Source: Acidobacteriaceae bacterium | Lineage (GTDB): Bacteria; Acidobacteriota; Terriglobia; Terriglobales; Acidobacteriaceae | Length of the DNA: 6,202 bases | Direction of reading: 5' to 3' | NCBI GenBank assembly: GCA_003140785.1 | Contig: PLKY01000062.1 | Coordinates: forward strand, 180-6,381 | Shown: positions 1 through 5,471 of the stretch, in pieces | How positions within the stretch are numbered: position 1 is the first letter of the stretch | Layout of the letters: each line of letters opens with the position of its first letter | Program-made: the position numbers and the translations under genes | Notes under the pieces: generated by a model | The model's database searches: none | Seen by the model: only the letters and a program-made list of their open reading frames with translations | What the model was told of the DNA's origin: nothing

Positions 1-987
1 TGCGGGAAGGTGCAATATCCGCCCCATGTGCTCAAGCGCATGCTCACTCCTGAAGAGTGCTTCGCCGCTGTCGAAGAGTGTGGCGTGCCCATGGTGGCGA
101 TCCCAGGCGGCGAGCCGCTGCTGCATCCGCAAATCGTCGACATCGTGAATGGCTTGGTGGCGCGTAAGAAGTATGTCTACATGTGCACCAACGCGCTCGA
201 ATTGAAGAAGCGCCTGCACGAATTCACGCCTTCGAAGTATCTGACATTCTCCGTCCATCTCGATGGTCAACGGGAACACCACGACTACGCTGTATGCCGC
301 GAAGGCGGTTACGAAATCGCGATCGAAGGGATTAAAGAGGCCGTCAGGCGCGGCTTCCGCGTGACACCGAATTCGACCTTCTTCGATGGCACCGATCCCA
401 ACAGCGTGCGCGCCCACTTTGACGAGATGATGGCCATCGGCGTTGAAGGCATCGTGCTGTCGCCGGGTTATAGCTACGACAAGGCGCCCGACCAGACGCA
501 TTTCATGGGCCGTGCCCGCGTACGCAAGCTATTCCGCGCCATCCTTTCGAACCGCAAGAAGTCTTGGAAGTTCAATATGTCGCCGCTGTTCCTCGAGTTC
601 CTGATGGGCGACCGTAACTATGACTGCACGCCCTGGGGTTCGCCGGCCTTTAACATCTTCGGCTGGCAGAAGCCTTGCTATCTGCTCCAGGATGGCTACG
701 CCGAGACCTTCAAGGAACTGATGGAAACCACCAAGTGGGAAGAGTACGGCGTCGGCAGCGGCAATCCCAAATGCGCCAACTGCATGGTGAGTTGCGGCTA
801 CGAGCCCACCGCGATCCTCGACGGCTTCTTATCGCTCAGCGGTTTCTGGGGCATGGTCAAGGGAAACTTCAGCACGTACAAGAGCAAACACGCGATGAAG
901 CAACTCAACGAGTGGGGAACGCATGCGCCCGCGTCACTCGTCCAGATCGCCAACTCCGCCGAGATCCTCGAGGAGACCAACGCATGA
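1..987 (+). CDS. hpnH: Adenosyl-hopene transferase HpnH, radical SAM enzyme (5' end missing)
   Basis: HpnH uses S-adenosylmethionine and a [4Fe-4S] cluster to add a 5'-deoxyadenosyl radical to a C30 hopene (diploptene), making adenosylhopane, the first step of side-chain extension. The reading frame is open from base 1, and its first codons read CGKVQYP, matching the end of the family's CxxxCxxC cluster motif. The window therefore starts on the third cluster cysteine, and roughly the first 40 residues are missing. The GTG at base 10 is an internal valine, not a start. Counting from the first codon, the SAM-binding GGEP motif is at 36-39. The C-terminal part (DUF3463-like by family knowledge) is cysteine-rich: C209, C226 (PCYLLQDGY) and a CxxCxxxC group at C258, C261 and C265. 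The stop TGA (985-987) overlaps the next gene's ATG. The family call is firm from the overall sequence pattern; substrate and product come from family knowledge. Confidence 0.95.
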   Translation, partial: CGKVQYPPHVLKRMLTPEECFAAVEECGVPMVAIPGGEPLLHPQIVDIVNGLVARKKYVYMCTNALELKKRLHEFTPSKYLTFSVHLDGQREHHDYAVCREGGYEIAIEGIKEAVRRGFRVTPNSTFFDGTDPNSVRAHFDEMMAIGVEGIVLSPGYSYDKAPDQTHFMGRARVRKLFRAILSNRKKSWKFNMSPLFLEFLMGDRNYDCTPWGSPAFNIFGWQKPCYLLQDGYAETFKELMETTKWEEYGVGSGNPKCANCMVSCGYEPTAILDGFLSLSGFWGMVKGNFSTYKSKHAMKQLNEWGTHAPASLVQIANSAEILEETNA

Positions 988-1412
988 GCGCCGAGGTGCT
1001 GAAATACACGCGCGAGCAGGTTGAGACGCTGGAAATTGCTCCCGGTACCGTGCATGAAAATCTCGAAGGCTGGGTTCCCACCCTCGCCAACGAAGACGAC
1101 CTCCGCGTGGCTCTTGAAAAAGCCTTCGACTATCGCGGCGATGTGACTCTCACCCTCAAGTCCGGCGAAAAGTTCGAAGCCTACATCTTCAATCGCCAAA
1201 CCGGCGCGACACTCGCCGATTCTTACGTCCAGTACTTCACGCCGAGCGCACCCGAGAAGCGCAAAGTGAGCTACGCCGACATCGCGCGCCTCGAATTCAG
1301 CGGCAAAGACCGCGCCGCCGGCAAGCACTGGGAAGACTGGGTCAAAGCCTACAATGAAAAGAAAGCCGCCGGCGAAAAGAACATCGCCCTCCTCCCGGAC
1401 AAGCTAGATTAG
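984..1412 (+). CDS. Small conserved-looking protein coupled to hpnH, function unknown
   Basis: A 142-residue protein I do not recognise by name. The start at 984 is supported by a good Shine-Dalgarno sequence, AGGAG at 971-975, eight bases upstream, and by the ATGA overlap with hpnH, which suggests translational coupling. The same frame is open back to 675, but that part is an Arg/Gln-rich shadow of hpnH. Residues 1-50 are acidic and probably helical. Residues 53-107 look beta-rich, with a pattern like an Sm-like or SH3-like small barrel (VTLTLKSGEKFEAYIFN, then YVQYFTP, then VSYADIARLEFSG). Residues 111-133 look like a charged amphipathic helix rich in Lys, Trp and Ala. There is no signal peptide, membrane segment or cysteine, so it is probably cytosolic. 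Its position suggests a helper of HpnH or a membrane-lipid accessory role, but that is inference only. Confidence 0.85.
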   Translation: MSAEVLKYTREQVETLEIAPGTVHENLEGWVPTLANEDDLRVALEKAFDYRGDVTLTLKSGEKFEAYIFNRQTGATLADSYVQYFTPSAPEKRKVSYADIARLEFSGKDRAAGKHWEDWVKAYNEKKAAGEKNIALLPDKLD

Positions 1413-1430
1413 AATCGGATCGCAGATTCT
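1411..1430. repeat. Short inverted repeat between the small protein gene and the TonB-like gene
   Basis: AGAATC at 1411-1416 is the exact reverse complement of GATTCT at 1425-1430, with an eight-base spacer. It begins on the last two bases of the stop codon of the upstream gene and lies in the 30-base gap before the TonB-like gene. It could form a weak hairpin that ends or attenuates hpnH-block transcription. There is no T-run after it and the stem has only two G-C pairs, so a role as an intrinsic terminator is doubtful and chance is possible. Confidence 0.3.
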
Positions 1431-1442
1431 CATCCACTCTAT

Positions 1443-2294
1443 ATGCGCTCGCGAATGTTGGTCTCCAAGCAATCACTTGCTGCGTTCATCTCGGTTGCAA
1501 TCGTGGCGAGCCCGCAGCAACCTCCGGCGGCATTGAATACCCTTCCTCGATACCTGGAGACACGCGTCTCGAATCTTCCCCAGCCAGAGCAAGTTGAACT
1601 CTACAACAGCGCAAAGGAAGTGGTTGAACCAGTTTTGATTCCTGGCCAGACCCTGCCTCTTTCAAATGAATGCAAGGGCACGAAGGACTCGGGATCCGTC
1701 ACCCTTTCCTTCATCGTCGACGCCGAAGGCCAGCCTAGGAACATCGTCTTCAAGCAGGCGCTCGCAAACCAGATTGACCTGCTTGCGCTTCAGATCTTGC
1801 TGGACAGCCGGTTTCAGCCTGCAACGCTGAATGGCTCTCCAGTTGCAGTTGGCCGCGATGTGGAGATGCATCTTCAGGTATGCATCGATCAGAAGCCAGG
1901 AACCACAGTTGAATTGGTTCGGCTCCGCTCTCCCAAAACCGAAAAGTTCAGCGGCTGGCGTCATGCCCAAGCCGAAGCTAATCTGGCTCCAGTCAAGATG
2001 CCGCCCGATGCATTGGCAGACGCTGAAAACCCGGGCCCTAGCTTCTCCACACCCAAGACAATTGCGCACAAGATGTTTGACTCAAAGGGAATGTCGGGCT
2101 CCTTTGCCTTTGGAGTCCTGGTAGATGAACACGGCCTTGACCATATCGAGAAGGTTCTCGAATCGACGAATCCGAACCTTCTTCCAATCGCCGCCAGAAT
2201 GATCCAATCCATCCGGCATATACCAGCCTTGAAAGACGGCATGCCTGTGCCAGTGCACCAGACCGAAAGCTTGAATATCACTTCAGGAGAGTAA
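1443..2294 (+). CDS. Predicted exported protein with two TonB-C-like repeats
   Basis: A 283-residue protein. Residues 1-9 are basic and 10-22 hydrophobic (SLAAFISVAIVA), followed by a Pro/Gln-rich stretch, which fits a Sec signal peptide with cleavage near residue 23; a single N-terminal anchor is also possible. Two similar units follow. Residues 84-147 (GSVTLSFIVDAEGQP, an LDxxALxxL-like helix, RFQPATLNGSPV) match the TonB C-terminal fold. Residues 218-279 (SGSFAFGVLVDEHGL, IPALKDGMPVPV) are a weaker second copy. C77 and C147 flank the first unit and could pair in the periplasm. Classical TonB has a cytoplasmic anchor and a long proline spacer, and both are unclear here, so this is a TonB-C-domain protein of unknown role rather than proven TonB. 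The start at 1443 has no clear Shine-Dalgarno sequence; ATG at 1455 is an equally good choice. Third-position bases are more mixed than in the hopanoid genes. Confidence 0.8.
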   Translation: MRSRMLVSKQSLAAFISVAIVASPQQPPAALNTLPRYLETRVSNLPQPEQVELYNSAKEVVEPVLIPGQTLPLSNECKGTKDSGSVTLSFIVDAEGQPRNIVFKQALANQIDLLALQILLDSRFQPATLNGSPVAVGRDVEMHLQVCIDQKPGTTVELVRLRSPKTEKFSGWRHAQAEANLAPVKMPPDALADAENPGPSFSTPKTIAHKMFDSKGMSGSFAFGVLVDEHGLDHIEKVLESTNPNLLPIAARMIQSIRHIPALKDGMPVPVHQTESLNITSGE

Positions 2295-2318
2295 CCCTTC
2301 GAGAATCGTAAGGTGCCT

Positions 2319-2549
2319 TCATCGTTTCTTCTCTGCCGCAAGGCCGGTTGAATCAGGCCGCGATGATGGCGGGCTCAGGGATGCCTTCGCGCGTGATCGA
2401 GGGTGAATCGGGCTGAACTTGCAAATTCCATCTGGAAGATACTCTACGTTGAGTTTTCCTCCCGATGGAAGACCGCAATGTTCCATCACTTCCTTTGGAA
2501 ATGTGACCTGCCCGCGCTTGTTCGTCGTGAGAATGAATCGTTTGCCCAT
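2319..2549 (-). CDS. Orphan AbrB/MazE/SpoVT-type DNA-binding protein with likely frameshifted C-terminus
   Basis: A 76-residue ORF. Residues 4-44 carry the swapped-hairpin AbrB signature: RFILTTNKRGQVTFPKEV, then GLPSGGKLNVEYLPDG. Proteins of this class are dimeric DNA-binding transition regulators or antitoxins. The start ATG (2549-2547) has AGAGG four bases upstream. After residue 40 the frame reads Ser/Arg/Pro-rich, unlike the family. A one-base shift near 2428-2430 instead gives NLQVQPDSP, then SITREGIPEPAIIAA, ending at a TGA at 2355-2353, a product of about 65 residues with mostly G/C third positions. This suggests that a one-base deletion (or sequencing error) replaced the native tail. 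No toxin gene follows; the next gene downstream is the convergent TonB-like gene. The N-terminal domain call is firm; whether the gene is functional is uncertain. Confidence 0.7.
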   Translation of the reverse strand: MGKRFILTTNKRGQVTFPKEVMEHCGLPSGGKLNVEYLPDGICKFSPIHPRSRAKASLSPPSSRPDSTGLAAEKKR

Positions 2550-2638
2550 ATCGCCTCTATCGGCAGAGCCGCATTCGTGAAATAGGGCCTCACGTCCAGC
2601 AGAAACCCTCGGTTTAGTATGGAACCTGAGAACACCTG
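2550..2638. promoter_or_regulatory. Divergent intergenic region between the AbrB gene and hpnA
   Basis: These 89 bases separate two divergent start codons and must hold the 5' signals of both, unless hpnA is read through from further upstream. Three short perfect inverted repeats are visible: CGGC-AGA-GCCG at 2561-2571, CGTGA-N9-TCACG at 2576-2594, and AAACC-CTC-GGTTT at 2603-2615. A TAGTAT at 2615-2620 could be a -10 element facing hpnA, but no convincing -35 lies 17 bases upstream. ACCTGA occurs twice, ten bases apart (2624-2629 and 2634-2639), just before and into the hpnA start. An operator for the adjacent AbrB-type protein is possible. The location is the strong part of this call; the individual elements are not. 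Confidence 0.45.
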
Positions 2639-3640
2639 ATGAAAGTTTTTGTAACAGGCGCCACCGGATTCGTAGGCCATCATGTGGCCAAAGCCCTCGC
2701 CGCCGAAGGTGCCGACCTCCATCTCCTAGTCCGCAAAACCAGCAACCTCAAAAATCTCGAGGGCATCCCCGGCGACACCGTCGTCGGCGATCTCTCGCGC
2801 CCCGAATCCTTCGCGCCCGCGCTAAAAGGCTGCGATGCCGTCATGCACGTTGCCGCCGACTACCGTCTCTGGATTCGCGATCCCGACACGATGTACCGCG
2901 CCAACGTCGATGGCACCCGCGATCTGCTGCGCCTCGCCCGCGAAGCCAAAATCCCGCGCGTCGTCTACACCTCGAGCGTAGCCACCATGCACTTCCGCAC
3001 TGACGGCATCGTCATCAATGAAGACACGCCCGTAACGCTCGCCGACATGGTCGGACACTACAAGCGCTCCAAGTTCCTAGCCGAGCAGCAGGCCATCGCC
3101 GCCGCTGAGGACGGTCAGCGGGTCATCATCCTCAACCCAACAACACCCGTCGGCCCCAACGATGCCAAGCCCACGCCCACTGGCCGCATCTTCGTCGACT
3201 TTCTCAATCGCAAATTCCCCGCCTACGTCGACACGGGCCTCAACCTTGTCGACGTGGCCGAAGTTGCCCGCACCCACGTCATCGCCCTTACAAAGGGCAA
3301 GTCGGGCCGCCGCTACATCCTTGGCGGAGAAAACCTGACTCTCAAGCAGATCCTCGACAAGATGTCCGCCATCACCGGCATCCCATCGCCCACCACAAAA
3401 ATTCCCTTCACCGTCGCCGCCACCTATGCGTTTTTTGAAGAACTCATCACCGGTCGTATTCGCGGCAAAGAACCGCGCGCCACGCTCGAAGAGGTCCGCA
3501 TGGGCCGTAAAAAAATGTTCGCCTCTTCGGCCCGCGCCCAGCAGGAACTTGGCTTCCGTATCGTGCCCGTCTACCCCGCCATGCGCGCCGCCATTGACTG
3601 GTTTCGCACCAACGGCTATGCGCCTCAAGGCTCCGCATGA
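2639..3640 (+). CDS. hpnA: Hopanoid-associated sugar epimerase HpnA (extended SDR family)
   Basis: A 333-residue NAD(P)-dependent extended short-chain dehydrogenase, full length for the family. The Rossmann dinucleotide motif GATGFVG is at residues 7-13, TSS at 111-113, and the catalytic YxxxK is Y141 and K145 (GHYKRSK). The pattern resembles dihydroflavonol reductase-like and UDP-sugar epimerase-like SDRs, and the C-terminal part (residues 240-330) carries the substrate-binding lobe. HpnA is named from its recurring presence in hopanoid gene clusters; a role in modifying the polyol or sugar side chain is assumed, and its exact substrate is not settled. The start at 2639 fits the Rossmann motif position, although no clear Shine-Dalgarno sequence precedes it. 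Its stop overlaps the hpnG start as ATGA. Third positions are strongly C-biased. Confidence 0.9.
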   Translation: MKVFVTGATGFVGHHVAKALAAEGADLHLLVRKTSNLKNLEGIPGDTVVGDLSRPESFAPALKGCDAVMHVAADYRLWIRDPDTMYRANVDGTRDLLRLAREAKIPRVVYTSSVATMHFRTDGIVINEDTPVTLADMVGHYKRSKFLAEQQAIAAAEDGQRVIILNPTTPVGPNDAKPTPTGRIFVDFLNRKFPAYVDTGLNLVDVAEVARTHVIALTKGKSGRRYILGGENLTLKQILDKMSAITGIPSPTTKIPFTVAATYAFFEELITGRIRGKEPRATLEEVRMGRKKMFASSARAQQELGFRIVPVYPAMRAAIDWFRTNGYAPQGSA

Positions 3641-4311
3641 CCCGCACCGCCATCATCGCCGCCATGTCCGGCGAACTCAAGCCTCTAGTCCGCGGCTGGC
3701 AACACAAATCCAGCAACGGTATTCGCACATGGGCCCACCGCGACGACAACCTCTACGTCGCCGCCTGTGCCGGTGCAGGCCAGGCCGCCGCCACCCGCGC
3801 ATTCGCCGAAATAGAGAAAGACAGCCCCATCGATCTCGTCTTCTCCATCGGCTGGGCCGGAGCCCTCACGCCCGACCTCGCCCCCGGCACCGCCCACAAC
3901 CTCGCCGGTGTCATCGACGTCCAGACCGGCGAGCGGTTCCGCTGCGACGCCGGCGCAGGCGAACTCTGGCTCGCCACCAGCCCCAAAGTCGCCGACGAAT
4001 CCGAAAAACGCCGCATCGCCTCCACCTACTCAGCCGCACTCGTCGACATGGAGGCCGCAGCCATCGCCCGCCTCGCCCAAATGCGCGGCATCCCCTTCTA
4101 TGCGATCAAGGCAATTAGTGACCCGCTCGGCGCCAAGTTGCCCGATTTCAACCGTTTCCTGTCCCAGCAAGGACAGTTTCGGACCTTTCGTTTCAGTATT
4201 TATGCAGCCTTGCGACCTTGGTACTGGCCCTCCTTGGCGCGGATGGGCGAAAATAGCAGAAAGGCTTCCCAAAGCATCACCGAGTCGCTCTCCAATTTTT
4301 TGAATGAATGA
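3637..4311 (+). CDS. hpnG: Adenosylhopane nucleosidase/phosphorylase HpnG
   Basis: A 224-residue member of the PNP/UDP phosphorylase (MTA/SAH nucleosidase-like) fold. HpnG removes adenine from adenosylhopane to give ribosylhopane (or its phosphate), the step after HpnH. Visible landmarks are IIAAMSGEL at 6-14 (N-terminal strand and the usual Glu), FSIGWAGAL at 69-77 (the glycine-rich loop), VDMEAAAIA at 136-144 (the Met-Glu pair that binds the ribose) and IKAISD at 157-162 with the catalytic-type Asp162. The tail DFNRFLSQQGQFRTFRF at 170-186 and the Trp-rich ALRPWYW at 191-197 are not part of a standard nucleosidase and look hopanoid-specific, perhaps membrane-contacting. The start is fixed by the ATGA overlap with hpnA and by AAGG six bases upstream. 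From about base 4100 the strong C-ending codon bias relaxes. Confidence 0.88.
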   Translation: MTRTAIIAAMSGELKPLVRGWQHKSSNGIRTWAHRDDNLYVAACAGAGQAAATRAFAEIEKDSPIDLVFSIGWAGALTPDLAPGTAHNLAGVIDVQTGERFRCDAGAGELWLATSPKVADESEKRRIASTYSAALVDMEAAAIARLAQMRGIPFYAIKAISDPLGAKLPDFNRFLSQQGQFRTFRFSIYAALRPWYWPSLARMGENSRKASQSITESLSNFLNE

Positions 4312-5461
4312 GGTCAAATCAGTCCGACGCATGGCAACTCAAACCTCAAACCCTGCGCGCCAGCGGGAACAGAAACTCCCCGCCACTATGCGAGCCGTGG
4401 TCTACCACGGCGTCAACGACATGCGCGTCGAAAACGTGACCGTGCCGCACATCGGTCCCGGCGAGTTACTGGTCAAGATCGCCACTTGCGGCATCTGCGG
4501 CACCGATCTCAAGAAGATCCACTTTGGCTCCCATTCCGCCCCACGCATCTTCGGTCACGAGATGGCGGGCACCATCGTCGCCATCGGGCCGGGCGTTTCC
4601 AGTTTCAAAATTGGCGAACGTGTCATGACCTTTCACCACGTTCCCTGCGGCGAGTGCTACTACTGCCGCAAGGGAACGCCAGCGCAGTGTCCGCTCTATA
4701 AGAAGACCGGCGTCACTGCGGGCTTCGAGCCGTCAGGTGGTGGCTTTGCCGAATATATTCGCGTGATGGACTTCGTGGTTTCGAATGGCGGCGTCGTGCG
4801 CATCCCCGACGGAGTTCCCTTCGAGCAGGCGGCCTTCGTCGAACCCGTCAACACCGTCCTTAAGGGCGTCAAGCTTCTCAACCTCGCGCCAGACGACGCG
4901 GTGCTCGTCATCGGTCAGGGACCGATAGGACTGATGCACGCCGTCCTCTCGAGTCGCATCGCCGGCAAGGTCCTCACCTCGGATCTTTATCCCGAGCGCC
5001 ATGCGATTGCAGCTAATTACGGTTTGAAGCATCCAATTCATGCAGGTACTGAAAACGTAGTCGAGCGCGTATTCGCGGAAACCGATGGTCGTGGCGCAGA
5101 CGCCGTAATTCTCGCCGTGGGGGGTACTGCATTGATTCGTACCGCGATGGATGCAGCCCGTCCCGGTGGTAAAGTTATGCTGTTCGCACAAACGCAACAC
5201 GGCGAGGCCACCATCGACCCTGCTGCTGTTTGCGTCGACGAGAAGACGCTCCTCGGCTCCTATTCATCATCCTTCAGCATTCTCGATGAAGTAACCGATC
5301 TGGTTTTCGGTGGCTATCGCAACGGATTTGATCTCACTCGGCTCATTTCACACCGCTACTCGATCGATGAAGCGGTGGCGGCGATTGAGGTGGCTTCGCA
5401 TCCCAAGGCAGATTCGATGAAAATCATGATCGAACCTAGCTTGGGTGCGGGAGCAGAGTAG
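4304..5461 (+). CDS. Zinc-dependent medium-chain (sorbitol/threonine dehydrogenase-like) alcohol dehydrogenase
   Basis: A 385-residue MDR-family dehydrogenase with a complete set of landmarks. Catalytic zinc ligands are C65 (GICGTD), H85 and E86 (FGHEMAG) and E180 (FVEPV). The four structural-zinc cysteines are C115, C118, C121 and C129. The Rossmann motif GQGPIG is at 204-209, and D227 (SDLYP) at the end of the second strand favours NAD(H). The substrate cannot be read from sequence; relatives oxidise polyols or L-threonine, or reduce the matching carbonyl. The first ATG overlaps the hpnG stop by eight bases (ATGAATGA) but has no visible Shine-Dalgarno sequence. ATG at 4331 and ATG at 4388 are alternatives; the last is where the conserved MRAVVYHG core begins, so the first 28 residues may be an extension. 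The tight linkage to hpnG makes a hopanoid side-chain substrate likely, which is inference. Confidence 0.85.
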   Translation: MNEVKSVRRMATQTSNPARQREQKLPATMRAVVYHGVNDMRVENVTVPHIGPGELLVKIATCGICGTDLKKIHFGSHSAPRIFGHEMAGTIVAIGPGVSSFKIGERVMTFHHVPCGECYYCRKGTPAQCPLYKKTGVTAGFEPSGGGFAEYIRVMDFVVSNGGVVRIPDGVPFEQAAFVEPVNTVLKGVKLLNLAPDDAVLVIGQGPIGLMHAVLSSRIAGKVLTSDLYPERHAIAANYGLKHPIHAGTENVVERVFAETDGRGADAVILAVGGTALIRTAMDAARPGGKVMLFAQTQHGEATIDPAAVCVDEKTLLGSYSSSFSILDEVTDLVFGGYRNGFDLTRLISHRYSIDEAVAAIEVASHPKADSMKIMIEPSLGAGAE

Positions 5462-5465
5462 GAAG
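5461..5465 (+). promoter_or_regulatory. Ribosome binding site of the second dehydrogenase
   Basis: GGAAG begins on the last base of the preceding stop codon and lies six bases before ATG 5472. It supports that start over ATG 5484, four codons further in, and shows that the two dehydrogenase genes are separated by only ten bases. Confidence 0.6.
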
Positions 5466-5471
5466 CTCCTG

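Noticed and set aside
675..983. In-frame upstream extension of the small gene at 984
   Set aside because: It overlaps hpnH in another frame and reads as an Arg/Gln-rich shadow; the strong ribosome binding site and ATGA overlap place the start at 984.
798..1328. 176-residue minus-strand ORF
   Set aside because: It lies antisense to hpnH and the small gene, has no recognisable domain, and is explained by the GC-rich codon bias of the + strand genes.
2341..2360. Possible terminator between the convergent TonB-like and AbrB genes (GGCC-N10-GGCC)
   Set aside because: Only a four-pair stem of a self-complementary tetramer and no T-run on either strand.
2403..2585. 60-residue + strand ORF opposite the AbrB-type gene
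   Set aside because: No motif; the minus strand carries a clear AbrB signature over the same bases.
2592..2620. Sigma-70-type promoter for hpnA with TAGTAT as -10
   Set aside because: No acceptable -35 at the right spacing, so it is mentioned only as a possibility in the intergenic entry.
3077..3628. 183-residue minus-strand ORF opposite hpnA
   Set aside because: Glycine/aspartate-rich antisense shadow with no motif.
3426..4118. 230-residue + strand ORF across hpnA and hpnG
   Set aside because: The product is extremely Arg/Pro/His-rich, typical of a shifted frame over C-ending codons; both overlapped genes are well supported.
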